64,000 nt of DNA from CAYSXY01 sp964435165 (GTDB lineage Bacteria > Pseudomonadota > Alphaproteobacteria > Rickettsiales > RI-342), in NCBI GenBank assembly GCA_964435165.1, contig CAYSXY010000003.1, positions 1 to 64,000 on the forward strand, given 5' to 3'. Of the stretch, positions 35,379-43,549 are shown one piece after another. Position numbers and translations under genes: made by a program. The notes beneath the pieces were generated by a model, which was given only the letters and a program-made list of their open reading frames with translations, was not told the DNA's origin and did no database searches. The first letter of the stretch is position 1. Every line of letters begins with the position of its first letter.

Positions 35379-35690
35379 TTAACCGCCCATGGGTTTATCG
35401 TGGCAGTAGACGTCCAGCGCGTCGTGGTTGAAGCGATGCGTTTTTTGCATGTAGTCGCGATCGTCATCGCTGGGCTCACCTGGCCCTTCACGCAGGATTT
35501 TGCCATAGGCGCTGATGTCAGGCAGTTGTCCGTCAATAAGCGCTTTCATAAAAGCATCAAGTTGGCTGCCATGGATGGCAACGTAAGCAAAGCCAGCGTT
35601 GCCGGACTCATCTTCGCCTTGCAGCAGGCAGATAGCCAGGCAGGAGGGAAGGGCTAATTTCTCGCGATGGGAAAAGGTGGGAATTGGCAT
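35379..35690 (-). CDS. hypothetical protein, 103 aa
   Basis: I do not recognise this protein. It is soluble, slightly acidic, and has no signal peptide or membrane segment. The C-terminal third is rich in acidic and aromatic residues (GEPSDDDRDYMQKTHRFNHDALDVYCHDKP). The ATG follows AGGAAT with good spacing. It is the last of three closely spaced minus-strand genes (3 nt after the previous stop), so it was probably selected as part of an operon. Confidence 0.6.
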   Translation of the reverse strand: MPIPTFSHREKLALPSCLAICLLQGEDESGNAGFAYVAIHGSQLDAFMKALIDGQLPDISAYGKILREGPGEPSDDDRDYMQKTHRFNHDALDVYCHDKPMGG

Positions 35691-35692
35691 GA

Positions 35693-35932
35693 TTATTCCT
35701 GCTTTGAAGACGTATCTTCATCGTCTGGAATGATGGTAATGCCTGCGGCTTTGAGTGCAGCAACAATATCCTGCTTCATGTCGCTGGCAGGCAGAGCATC
35801 ACGGTTGTTGAGGGAGGCTAATTTATCGGCGATTTGGCTCACTACTTCGGCGTCCGGCGGCGCAAACGCTTGCAGGCTGCCAAATTGGGCGTGAGTAACT
35901 GAGACAATACTAATATTGCGGTGCTTTTTCAC
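35693..35932 (-). CDS. hypothetical small protein, 79 aa
   Basis: I do not recognise this protein. It starts at GTG (the overlapping ATG reads into TGA), with MKKHRNISIVSVTHAQFG followed by a predicted helical region and an acidic tail (PDDEDTSSKQE). It has no membrane helix. It lies 12 nt downstream of the 156-aa gene and 2 nt upstream of the 103-aa gene, so the three are likely cotranscribed. Confidence 0.5.
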   Translation of the reverse strand: MKKHRNISIVSVTHAQFGSLQAFAPPDAEVVSQIADKLASLNNRDALPASDMKQDIVAALKAAGITIIPDDEDTSSKQE

Positions 35933-35944
35933 ATAGGTTTCATA

Positions 35945-36415
35945 CTATGCGCGTATTGTGCTGACAAGCCCTTGCTTTGCGAGTGTATCTTTTATTTCAT
36001 TCCCTAATTCACCAGACAATAAGTTTTGCGCTATTGTAGGGGCCAGCACCTGCGCAATACGATCTGCTGCTTCATTTGGTAAGTTCAATGGATCAAAATT
36101 GCTTTTTGCCGCCTTTAACTTTTCGGCCAAATGCTTTTCGAGTTGTGCTGTGTTTCTGTCTTCTTGATCTGCAAATTGTTCCAATGCATCTGGATTATCA
36201 GGAAATTTTTTCCTAACCGCTTCGCTTACTTCTCTTGCTAATTTTTCACAAACTTTCACGATATTATTTACATCTCTGGGTGAAAGTGTGATGTTAAGGC
36301 TGGGTACACTATCATAACCAGTATTAATCGCATCTTGAATACGGTCAGCATTATTGAGACGCATTGTTTTCTCTTTGGCATCTTTGAGCCATTGCGGTTT
36401 TTCCCTTTTTGCCAT
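35945..36415 (-). CDS. hypothetical helical protein, 156 aa
   Basis: I do not recognise this protein. It is charged and predicted to be mostly helical, with a basic N terminus (AKREKPQWLKDAKEKTMRLNNADRI) and alternating Lys/Glu segments suggesting coiled coil around residues 50-105. No enzyme motif is visible. The ATG has a GGAGA site. As the first gene of the three-gene set, it would be driven from the AT-rich region 36416-36560, where a TTGACA-like -35 lies on the minus strand near 36487-36492. Confidence 0.6.
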   Translation of the reverse strand: MAKREKPQWLKDAKEKTMRLNNADRIQDAINTGYDSVPSLNITLSPRDVNNIVKVCEKLAREVSEAVRKKFPDNPDALEQFADQEDRNTAQLEKHLAEKLKAAKSNFDPLNLPNEAADRIAQVLAPTIAQNLLSGELGNEIKDTLAKQGLVSTIRA

Positions 36416-36600
36416 CTCTATCTCCTACTTTGTTGTAAGTATTCCATTCCCACAATAATGTTTAACGACATCTTATTGCTGATGCATGTCAACCATGTGA
36501 ATTTTTTATGACAAACTTTTGATATAATAATGTTTCTTGGCAAATTTCTGATGCAATCACGATTAATTACTATTTGAAATGCAAGCGCGGGCGAAGGGAA

Positions 36601-36641
36601 AGATTCGCCTCGTTTTAACTCGGCTCACCCTTCGGGCGTTT
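36601..36641. repeat. 41-bp dispersed motif beside tRNA-Gly
   Basis: This 41-bp stretch recurs at 43602-43642 with two mismatches; the first 32 bases are identical. It is bounded on its left by a 14-nt copy (36587-36600, GCGGGCGAAGGGAA) of the tRNA-Gly 3' end present at 36668-36681. The arrangement resembles a small insertion at a tRNA 3' end. Confidence 0.75.
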
Positions 36642-36663
36642 TGCAGGACAAAATGTGAATGAA

Positions 36664-36737
36664 TGGAGCGGGCGAAGGGAATCGAACCCTCGTCTAAAGC
36701 TTGGGAAGCTTTCGTTCTACCATTGAACTACGCCCGC
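36664..36737 (-). tRNA. tRNA-Gly (anticodon CCC)
   Basis: The minus strand gives a complete cloverleaf: acceptor GCGGGCG paired with CGCCCGC, D-arm with AGTTCAATGGTAGAAC, anticodon stem AAAGC/GCTTT with loop TTCCCAA, and T-arm GAGGGTTCGATTCCCTT. The discriminator is T and CCA is encoded. The loop places CCC at positions 34-36, so it reads GGG codons. Confidence 0.95.
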
Positions 36738-36951
36738 CTGGCATGCGCTGATTATATTCACATTTAGAAATGTTGTATTATGAAAATAATTATACATTCC
36801 TACGTATAAGTAATAATAAGACTATAAGTAGATTGGTGGCTTGATACAACTCGGTTTAGGTATGTTGATAGTACATGTCAGAGCGTTTTGACACTTGCCG
36901 TTTGCTGCCTTTTGATTATGGTGCTGGCAGGATAAAGAAGGATTGTAGCGG

Positions 36952-37305
36952 ATGGCAACTATTGGCACCAGATTACACACATGGCTGCGTGGACAATATG
37001 TCGGCAGCGATGAATTCGGCAACCGCTATTATGAAGATAAATACCTGCCCAAGGGTGGCCGCCGTAGGCGCTGGGTGGTGTATAAGGGCGAAAGCGAAGC
37101 CTCAAAAGTGCCGGCGCACTGGCATCGCTGGCTGCATCATACGACGGATAGCCCGCCGAAAAGCAATACAAAGTCGCATAAGTGGCAGAAAAGTCACCTG
37201 CCTAACCTGACCGGCACCAAATATGCCTATGTGCCGCCGGGCCATTTGCGCCGGGGCGGCAAGCGCTATAAAGTATCATCTGATTATGAGCCATGGACGC
37301 CGTGA
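36952..37305 (+). CDS. NDUFA12-family NADH dehydrogenase accessory subunit
   Basis: This 117-aa protein is the alphaproteobacterial homologue of mitochondrial complex I accessory subunit NDUFA12 (B17.2), which binds peripherally near the 18-kDa and 13-kDa subunits. The motifs GQYVGSDEFGNRYYEDK, RRRRWVVYKGESEASKVPAHWHRWLHH and the C-terminal YKVSSDYEPWTP are the family hallmarks. The gene stands apart from any nuo operon, as is usual for it. MlaD and DUF2155 genes follow in the same direction with a 38-nt gap. Confidence 0.96.
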   Translation: MATIGTRLHTWLRGQYVGSDEFGNRYYEDKYLPKGGRRRRWVVYKGESEASKVPAHWHRWLHHTTDSPPKSNTKSHKWQKSHLPNLTGTKYAYVPPGHLRRGGKRYKVSSDYEPWTP

Positions 37306-37343
37306 TGCGGCTGCTTTGATTTGCTGTTGGGGAGAGATAGAGC

Positions 37344-37874
37344 ATGGATCGTACAGCCGTTGAAACGGTGATGGGGGCCCTGGTGCTGGCCGTGGCGATT
37401 GGTTTTGCCGTGTTCGCCTTTCGTACCAGTAATATTCAGACAGATGGTAGTTATCCGCTTTCCGCCAGGTTTGACAATGTCGATGGCATTGGGATTGGCA
37501 GTGATGTGCGTGTCGGTGGTATTAAAGTGGGAGTCGTATCCGATCTCACACTGGATCAGGAAACCTATGAAGCGGTGATGTCTCTGCGCGTGAGAGAAGG
37601 GGTGGCGATTCCGGCGGATTCAACGGCGGCGATTGTGAGCGAGAGTCTGCTAGGCAGCCGTTATGTCGATGTGACACCGGGAGGAGATACGGTTGTGCTC
37701 AGCGCTGGCGATATCATCCGGTTTACTCAGTCTGCGGTGAATCTGGAGTCGCTCATCGGTCGCTTCATGTTCAGCGGCGGCGGTGTGTCAGAAGGTAGCG
37801 CCTCGTCCAATGCCGGAGATGCGCTGGATAGTTTGGGGCTGGATGATCCTGAATCGACTGCCAGTGAGTGGTGA
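37344..37874 (+). CDS. mlaD: MlaD-like lipid transport protein (MCE domain)
   Basis: This is a 176-aa single-pass inner-membrane protein with an MCE domain in the periplasm, part of the MlaFEDB phospholipid transporter that returns lipids to the inner membrane. One N-terminal helix (TVMGALVLAVAIGFAVFAFRT) is followed by the MCE core YPLSARFDNVDGIGIGSDVRVGGIKVGVV and SESLLGSRYVDVTPGG. The C-terminal pore-lining helical region is short and Ser/Gly-rich. The other mla genes are not in the window. A GGGGAGAG site precedes the ATG. Confidence 0.93.
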   Translation: MDRTAVETVMGALVLAVAIGFAVFAFRTSNIQTDGSYPLSARFDNVDGIGIGSDVRVGGIKVGVVSDLTLDQETYEAVMSLRVREGVAIPADSTAAIVSESLLGSRYVDVTPGGDTVVLSAGDIIRFTQSAVNLESLIGRFMFSGGGVSEGSASSNAGDALDSLGLDDPESTASEW

Positions 37875-37875
37875 T

Positions 37876-38457
37876 GTGCGTGTGTTGCGTCTGCATGCTT
37901 CATCAGGCTGGGTGTGGCGATGTTTTGTAATTGCCACGATGTGGCTGAGTTGCCTGATGGGATCGTCCGCCATTGCGCAGTCGCTCGATTGGGGCCAGTT
38001 AACGGAACCTGCCACAGATCAGCCGGAAGACAATATCAGGCAAGCGGTGCCTGAGCGCACGGATGAAAATGCATTAACACCGGATATTGATGAAGCTGAT
38101 ATGATGCCCCCTCCAATTGAGATGGACGAGGCAATTATTCTGCGCCGGATATCGCTGCGAGCGCTCAACAAAGTGACGGCCCGTACTACGCATCTGGACG
38201 TGACCGTTGGTTCTGCTGTGCGTTTTGGCAATATTGAGGTTGTAGCCCGCACCTGCTGGAAATCGCCACCGGAACAACGTCCTGAAAATGCGGCCCTGCT
38301 CGATATCTGGGAGCATATCCCGGGTGAAGCGCCGGAGCGCGTTTTCATTGGCTGGATGTTCTCTTCCAGCCCGTCACTCTCGGCCTTGGAGCACCCGGTC
38401 TACGATATTACGGTGGTGGGGTGCCGGTATGATGAGGTGCGGTCTGAAGACACTTAG
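37876..38457 (+). CDS. DUF2155 family periplasmic protein
   Basis: The exported protein has about 193 aa. I place the start at a GTG at 37876, two nt after the mlaD stop, giving a signal peptide (WRCFVIATMWLSCLMGSSAIAQS). The reading frame runs back to 37783 inside mlaD, but those residues are not signal-like. The DUF2155 core reads LRALNKVTARTTHLDVTVGSAVRFGNIEVVARTCWKSPPEQRPENAALLDIWE. The protein is usually encoded next to NDUFA12, mlaD and aat, as here. Its function is unknown. The start codon is the least certain part. Confidence 0.8.
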   Translation: MRVLRLHASSGWVWRCFVIATMWLSCLMGSSAIAQSLDWGQLTEPATDQPEDNIRQAVPERTDENALTPDIDEADMMPPPIEMDEAIILRRISLRALNKVTARTTHLDVTVGSAVRFGNIEVVARTCWKSPPEQRPENAALLDIWEHIPGEAPERVFIGWMFSSSPSLSALEHPVYDITVVGCRYDEVRSEDT

Positions 38458-38504
38458 GCTTTTTTTGGGCCTTTTCTATCGCTTGCGCCACACAATACTG
38501 GGTA

Positions 38505-39104
38505 TCATCGACAAAAGAGACAGGGTTTGTCAATGGCGTTAGAAAGCAGATTTTCATACTGATTTGCCGGTACTTCTTCAATGCCGAATTGGCGTAGATG
38601 ATCGTTAACATATTGCGTGTCGAGCAGCACAAAGCCGTTTTGGCGAAGGATGCGTACGAGTTCGACCAGCGCAGCCTTACTGGCATTGGAGGTGCGGCTG
38701 AACATGCTTTCGCCAAAAAAGGCCCCGCCAATATGCACCCCGTATAATCCACCTACTAATCGGCCTTCCTGCCAGCATTCGACACTATGTGCATGGCCAC
38801 GATGAAACAGTTCGTTATAGAGGTGTATCAGCGTGCTATTGATCCAGCTTTCGCGGCGTTCCTGCGTCGGTTCGCCGCAGGCTTCGACGATTTGTGCAAA
38901 GGCTGTATCTATCCGATACTCGAATGGCTGGGTGCGAAGAAATTTACGCAGGCTACGGGGGAGATTGAAGCGATCCAGCGGGATGATGCCGCGCATTTCC
39001 GGTCGGAACCAATGGATGGTGTCGCTCTCACGGCTTTCTGCCATAGGAAAAATGCCATGACGATAGGCTTCCAGTAGCAAATCAGCGGTGAGGGCATTAG
39101 TCAT
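38505..39104 (-). CDS. aat: leucyl/phenylalanyl-tRNA-protein transferase
   Basis: Aat adds Leu or Phe to N-terminal Arg/Lys of proteins, tagging them for ClpS/ClpAP in the N-degron pathway. From the ATG at 39104 the protein has 199 aa, on the short side for the family. It contains AYRHGIFPMAES, IHWFRPEMRGIIPLDRF, HSVECWQEGRLVGGLYGVHIGGAFFGESMFS and the C-terminal LLDTQYVNDHLRQFG. The reading frame extends 96 nt further upstream, but the shorter start fits family N termini. It overlaps the GDPD gene by 8 nt on the same strand. Confidence 0.94.
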   Translation of the reverse strand: MTNALTADLLLEAYRHGIFPMAESRESDTIHWFRPEMRGIIPLDRFNLPRSLRKFLRTQPFEYRIDTAFAQIVEACGEPTQERRESWINSTLIHLYNELFHRGHAHSVECWQEGRLVGGLYGVHIGGAFFGESMFSRTSNASKAALVELVRILRQNGFVLLDTQYVNDHLRQFGIEEVPANQYENLLSNAIDKPCLFCR

Positions 39105-39801
39105 CTGTTGACGGGCGGTAGCGATGGATACGCTCCGGATAATCGCTTGTGATACCGTCGACACCACGTTGCCAGGCATGGGTAATCTCTTCCGGTTCAT
39201 TCACGGTCCATACCATCACATGGATGCCATGCTGGTGTGCGTCTGTGACCATCGCATCAGTAACGAACTGATGATGCAGATGGAGGGTTTGAGCCTTTAC
39301 CTCTACTGCCATCTGGGCTAGCGAGAGCGGGGCGCCGGTAAAGGCAACACCGACAGGAAGTTCTGGCCATTGCTGCTTAAGGTAGTGCACTTCCTGATGG
39401 AAAAAGGAGATGACCAGCAGACGTTCAGGGTTCCAGCCTTGTTGGCATGCCTGTTGTAGCAACGGTAAGAGTGATTCTGTCAGCCCTTCTTCTTTTAGCT
39501 CGATACATAGGATCATGTCTGTTGTGACCAGATGATCCAATAATTCCGTCAAGAGAGGGATATGCTGTTGGGAGGGGAGGGCTAAGCCTCGTAGCGTGGT
39601 ATAGTCTGTCTCACTAATGCGCAGGGATGTTCCGGCGATGCGTGTGGTAGTGTTATCATGAAAGACCACCAGTTCGCCAGAGGCACAGCGACGAATGTCC
39701 ACCTCTATCATCTCGCAGCCGAGACTGACCGCTTTGTCAATGGATGCCAGCGTATTTTCCACGGCATGGCCTGCTGCTCCGCGATGCCCGATGCGCCACA
39801 T
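39097..39801 (-). CDS. glycerophosphodiester phosphodiesterase
   Basis: This GDPD-family enzyme hydrolyses glycerophosphodiesters to glycerol-3-phosphate and an alcohol. The protein has 234 aa from the ATG at 39801. The active-site motifs are present: IGHRGAAGHAVENTLASI (HRG...ENT), EMIEVDIRR (E-x-D) and LVVFHDNTTTR (HD). It is cytosolic, like UgpQ, with no signal peptide. It lies 5 nt after aroQ and 8 nt into aat, so it is part of an aroQ-GDPD-aat operon. Confidence 0.93.
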   Translation of the reverse strand: MWRIGHRGAAGHAVENTLASIDKAVSLGCEMIEVDIRRCASGELVVFHDNTTTRIAGTSLRISETDYTTLRGLALPSQQHIPLLTELLDHLVTTDMILCIELKEEGLTESLLPLLQQACQQGWNPERLLVISFFHQEVHYLKQQWPELPVGVAFTGAPLSLAQMAVEVKAQTLHLHHQFVTDAMVTDAHQHGIHVMVWTVNEPEEITHAWQRGVDGITSDYPERIHRYRPSTDD

Positions 39802-39806
39802 TGTCC

Positions 39807-40250
39807 TTAGCTGCGGTTCAGTAGATGAGCCATGGCGTGAAGTGCCAGGCGATAGCTTTCTATCCCAAACCCACAAATCTGTCCGACAACGACGGCGGAG
39901 AGGTAGGATTGCTGGCGAAATGGCTCGCGCGCGTGAATATTGGAGAGGTGTACTTCAATGGCAGGTAGCGAGATAGCGGCAATGGCATCGCGCAGGGCGA
40001 TGGAGCTGTGCGTGTAGGCTCCCGCATTGATGATGATGCCTTCATGCACTCTTTTTGCAGCCTGAATGACGTCAATCATCGTTCCTTCATGATTGCTCTG
40101 GTGACAGGTGACGGAGAGTTTGAGGTTTTTTGCTTCCTCTTCCAGCAGGTGGTTGATATCGTCCAGTGTTTCATGGCCGTATATATCCGGCTCACGTGTG
40201 CCGAGCAGGTTGAGGTTTGGGCCGTGAATAATCAGGATGGATTGCGTCAT
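39807..40250 (-). CDS. aroQ: type II 3-dehydroquinate dehydratase
   Basis: AroQ performs the third step of the shikimate pathway. The 147-aa dodecameric-type enzyme contains ILIIHGPNLNLLGTREPDIYG, with the catalytic Tyr and Arg region, INAGAYTHSSIALRDAI and the IEVHLSNIHAREPFRQQS motif with the catalytic His. The length is normal for type II. It is divergent from thiS with a 79-nt intergenic region. Confidence 0.97.
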   Translation of the reverse strand: MTQSILIIHGPNLNLLGTREPDIYGHETLDDINHLLEEEAKNLKLSVTCHQSNHEGTMIDVIQAAKRVHEGIIINAGAYTHSSIALRDAIAAISLPAIEVHLSNIHAREPFRQQSYLSAVVVGQICGFGIESYRLALHAMAHLLNRS

Positions 40251-40329
40251 GACGGTGAAAATACGCTTTATTTATTGATTCATTCTTACTAATTTCCCCT
40301 ATAAACGCAATCAATAGTCAGAAAGCGAT

Positions 40330-40533
40330 ATGATTACGATTCAGTTGAATGGAGAAGCGTATCAACTGCAGGATACAGCGACGGTGGCATCCTTAATTGA
40401 GTCACTGACGCTGGATCAGGATAAAATTGCCGTGGAATGCAATCGTGATATTGTTCCACGCTCACAATTTGACGTGCAGGCGCTTGCCGAAGGCGATCGC
40501 GTGGAAATCATCACCTTTGTTGGAGGAGGATAA
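40330..40533 (+). CDS. thiS: sulfur carrier protein ThiS
   Basis: This is the small ubiquitin-like sulfur carrier (67 aa) for thiazole synthesis. It has the beta-grasp pattern (MITIQLNGEAYQLQDTATVASLIESL) and ends in the required Gly-Gly (VGGG). The GGAGGAGG that encodes its C terminus also forms the ribosome site for thiG 3 nt later. No TPP riboswitch-like sequence was seen upstream. Confidence 0.95.
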   Translation: MITIQLNGEAYQLQDTATVASLIESLTLDQDKIAVECNRDIVPRSQFDVQALAEGDRVEIITFVGGG

Positions 40534-40536
40534 ATT

Positions 40537-41370
40537 ATGGCGCAGTCAGCACAGGCGACGCAAGCTGTCTCTCAGGCAGTCTCTCAGGATGCTGCCAACG
40601 ATGATGATGCATTGGTGATTGCCGGGCAGCGTTTTCGTTCTCGTTTGCTGGTTGGTACCGGCAAATATAAAGATTTTGATGAAACGCGTGAGGCGATAGA
40701 AGCCAGTGGTGCTGAAATCGTGACGGTAGCCGTGAGGCGCGTGAATATTGCACGTTCCGATGAGCCTAATTTGCAGGATTATCTGGATCCCAAGCGTTAC
40801 ACCTTCCTGCCAAATACCGCCGGCTGCTACAGTGCGGAAGAGGCGGTGCGCACCTTGCGGCTGGCGCGTGAGGCCGGTGGCTGGAATCTGGTGAAGCTCG
40901 AAGTGATTGGCGATGAGAAAACGCTTTATCCCAATATGATTGAAACCGTTCATGCGGCCCGGCAGCTGCTGGATGATGGGTTTGAAGTGATGGCATATAC
41001 TACGGATGATCCGATTATTGCCAAGGAGTTGGAAGATATGGGCTGCTGCGCCATTATGCCATTGGCAGCGCCGATTGGTTCCGGCCTCGGTGTGCAAAAC
41101 CCTCTCAATATTCGTTTCATTGTTGAGCAGGCGAGCGTGCCAGTGTTGGTCGATGCCGGCGTGGGGACGGCTTCGGATGCCGCTGTTGCCATGGAGCTTG
41201 GCTGTGATGCGGTGTTGATGAACACAGCGATAGCATTAGCAGATGACCCGATTCGCATGGCCAAGGCCATGAAACTGGCGGTGGAGGCAGGCCGCATGGC
41301 CTATCTAGCCGGTCGCATGCCCAGAAAACCGTATGCCAGTGCCTCCAGCCCGCTGGCAGGGATACTCTAA
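40537..41370 (+). CDS. thiG: thiazole synthase
   Basis: ThiG forms the thiazole phosphate of thiamine from deoxyxylulose phosphate, dehydroglycine and ThiS-thiocarboxylate. The 277-aa TIM-barrel enzyme contains SRLLVGTGKYKDFDETREAIEASGAEIVTVAVRRV, the Schiff-base Lys in NLVKLEVIGDEKTLYPN and VDAGVGTASDAAVAMELGCDAVLMNTAIA. An N-terminal Ala/Gln/Ser-rich extension of about 18 residues precedes the core. thiO and thiE are not in the window. Confidence 0.97.
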   Translation: MAQSAQATQAVSQAVSQDAANDDDALVIAGQRFRSRLLVGTGKYKDFDETREAIEASGAEIVTVAVRRVNIARSDEPNLQDYLDPKRYTFLPNTAGCYSAEEAVRTLRLAREAGGWNLVKLEVIGDEKTLYPNMIETVHAARQLLDDGFEVMAYTTDDPIIAKELEDMGCCAIMPLAAPIGSGLGVQNPLNIRFIVEQASVPVLVDAGVGTASDAAVAMELGCDAVLMNTAIALADDPIRMAKAMKLAVEAGRMAYLAGRMPRKPYASASSPLAGIL

Positions 41371-41373
41371 ATC

Positions 41374-42879
41374 GTGGCTAATCCAGGGGCACAATTATCT
41401 TCTGCCTCTGATTCTTTGCCAGTTGGTGTAAGCGAGCGTTACTGGGTTTATCTGGTAGCGGTTTTACTGGTCACGGCAGGACGCCTTGCTTACCTGGCTG
41501 TGTATCCATACTCGCTCTATGCAGATGAGGCACAATATTGGACCTGGGCGCAGGCGCTGGATTGGGGCTATTATTCCAAACCGCCCTTTGTGGCCTGGGC
41601 GATTGCCTTAAGCACCAGCCTGTGCGGAAATGGCGAAGGCTGCGTGAAACTCACCTCGCCGCTGGCTTATGCTGTTGCCTCTCTTTTTGTCTATGCGACC
41701 GTGCAGCGTCTCTATGCCGATCAATCGCTGTCTTTCTGGGCGGGCTTGAGTTTTTTGCTGTTGCCTGGCGTGACACTCTCCAGCAGTCTTATCTCGACTG
41801 ACCCATTTTTGCTGATGTTCTGGGCTGGCGCAGTGTATGCCGTGCTCGGGGCAGTAGAAAATCAACGCCTCTCATGGTGGCTGCTGACCGGGCTGATGGC
41901 TGGTTTGGCGCTGATGTCTAAATATAATGCCGCCCTTTTTGGCCTGTCGGTGTTGCTGTTACTCGTGCAGCGCGGGCAACTACGTTCGGTGCTTGTCTCT
42001 CCAGGTATCTGGCTGGGCGGCGTGCTTGCTATGTTGCTGTTTCTCCCGAATGTAGGCTGGAATTTCGCGCATGACTTTGTCAGTTTTTCACATACTCAGG
42101 ATGTTTCGCGGTTGGATCGCGTATGGTTGCATCCTGAGCATCTGTTGGAGTTTATCGGAGCACAGGCCGGGATTATCGGCCCGCTACTCTTTTTTCCTCT
42201 GTTATGGGTCGTATGGCTGGACGTGCGGGGATTGCTTGATCCGCGTCTCAGACAGTTAATGGCTTTCGTCTGGCCGATGTTGCTATTGATGTTATTGATC
42301 AGCCTGATCAGCCGGGCGCACGGTAACTGGGCAGCCCCTATCTATGTGACGGCCGCACCTGTCGTAGTTATCTGGCTGTGGCAGCGCGGCTGGAAGGGGG
42401 TCATATATGCCAGCTTTGTGTTGCACCTCGTGGTAGCCGGTGCTTATTATCAATATGATCGCATCATTCATGTAACGGGTATTGAATTGTCGCGCAAGGC
42501 GGACCCATTCTACCGTGTCAGGGGGTGGAGGACATTAGGCGATGAAGTGAAGCGTACCCATCGCTATTACCCTCACACGATAATTCTGACAGACCGGCGC
42601 AAAATGTCCGCTAATATGTTGTATAATTTGCGTGATTATCCGCATTGGCTGGTGCAGTGGAATGGCAGTGGCGTGATCAAAGACCATTATGCCATGACAA
42701 CAACGATGGAAGGTCGGGAAGGACAGTCATTTGTACTCATCTCGCCTGCACCGGCCAACCCGGAGATTCTGGCGGATTTTGCGCATGCTGAGTTGATAAG
42801 GCAGATTAATATTGCCATGCCGCATGGACGAAAGCGGGATTTTGTGATGTATTATCTCCATGACTTTCAAGGATATTAA
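41374..42879 (+). CDS. GT39-like membrane glycosyltransferase (ArnT/PMT family)
   Basis: This 501-aa integral membrane protein has about 11 helices and the ArnT/PMT signature at the first periplasmic loop: YSLYADEAQYWTWAQ (D-E-A), followed by GYYSKPPFVAWAIALST. It would transfer a sugar from a polyprenyl-phosphate donor to a lipid A or protein acceptor. The start is a GTG 3 nt after thiG, with no obvious Shine-Dalgarno site between them. The next gene, PAP2, overlaps it by 20 nt, suggesting a joint role in lipid A or undecaprenyl-phosphate metabolism. Confidence 0.85.
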   Translation: MANPGAQLSSASDSLPVGVSERYWVYLVAVLLVTAGRLAYLAVYPYSLYADEAQYWTWAQALDWGYYSKPPFVAWAIALSTSLCGNGEGCVKLTSPLAYAVASLFVYATVQRLYADQSLSFWAGLSFLLLPGVTLSSSLISTDPFLLMFWAGAVYAVLGAVENQRLSWWLLTGLMAGLALMSKYNAALFGLSVLLLLVQRGQLRSVLVSPGIWLGGVLAMLLFLPNVGWNFAHDFVSFSHTQDVSRLDRVWLHPEHLLEFIGAQAGIIGPLLFFPLLWVVWLDVRGLLDPRLRQLMAFVWPMLLLMLLISLISRAHGNWAAPIYVTAAPVVVIWLWQRGWKGVIYASFVLHLVVAGAYYQYDRIIHVTGIELSRKADPFYRVRGWRTLGDEVKRTHRYYPHTIILTDRRKMSANMLYNLRDYPHWLVQWNGSGVIKDHYAMTTTMEGREGQSFVLISPAPANPEILADFAHAELIRQINIAMPHGRKRDFVMYYLHDFQGY

Positions 42880-43549
42880 TGTCATGCGCTGGTCGTTACT
42901 CCTGATGGTTGCGGTTAGCTTTCTGTTTGTCTTGTGGCCGGAGCTTGATCTCCTAGCGTCGCATCTGTTTTACGATCCGGTGCAAGGTGGGTTTATCCCG
43001 AAAGAAGCACCTCCGGGCAGTTGGCTCTATAGGGTGATCCCCTGGTTCACCAAGGCAGTGATTTGCTTTGCGCTTGGGTGCTGGTTGGTCATTGCTTTGA
43101 AGAAACGCCCGATTGCGGGGCTGACGCGGCGCAAAGCCGCCTTTTTGTTGTTGGCACTAGTGCTGGGGCCAGGATCGGTCGTCAATGTGGTGTTTAAAGA
43201 TCATTGGGGGCGGGCTCGACCGCACCAGATTGAACAGTTTGGCGGTGAGGCCGATTTTACTCCCGCCTGGGTGATCTCCGATGCCTGTGAACGTAATTGT
43301 TCTTTCATGTCAGGCCATGCGGCGACAGCATTTTTCATCATGTTGCTGGGTTTTGTCTGGCCAAAGCATCGCATGTTTTGGTTGGCTAGTGGTGTTGCGT
43401 TTGGATTGCTGATCGGTCTGACGCGCATGGTTCAGGGTGGGCATTTTCTCAGCGATGTATTGCTGGCCGGGCTCACAGTCTATCTTATCGGCAGTGTATT
43501 GGCGTCTCTCTTGCTCAGGAAGGAGCTCGAGCTTCAGTCTCAGTCTTAG
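42860..43549 (+). CDS. PAP2-family lipid phosphatase
   Basis: The 229-aa six-helix membrane phosphatase has the PAP2 triad of motifs: KDHWGRARP (KxxxxxxRP), SFMSGHAA (PSGH-like) and RMVQGGHFLSDVLLAG (SRxxxxxHxxxD). Related proteins are LpxE and undecaprenyl-diphosphate phosphatases. It overlaps the preceding GT39 gene and may remove phosphate from lipid A or carrier lipid. The stop TAG (43547-43549) is the first three bases of a MITE-like terminal repeat, so the original C terminus may have been longer. Confidence 0.93.
   Translation: MTFKDINVMRWSLLLMVAVSFLFVLWPELDLLASHLFYDPVQGGFIPKEAPPGSWLYRVIPWFTKAVICFALGCWLVIALKKRPIAGLTRRKAAFLLLALVLGPGSVVNVVFKDHWGRARPHQIEQFGGEADFTPAWVISDACERNCSFMSGHAATAFFIMLLGFVWPKHRMFWLASGVAFGLLIGLTRMVQGGHFLSDVLLAGLTVYLIGSVLASLLLRKELELQSQS

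Noticed and set aside
36952..37305. NDUFA12 gene as evidence of a nearby complex I operon
   Set aside because: No nuo genes are in the window, and this gene is normally encoded alone in alphaproteobacteria.
40251..40329. Possible TPP riboswitch before thiS
   Set aside because: The 79-nt region has no CTGAGA or ACCTGA element and is too short for a full aptamer.
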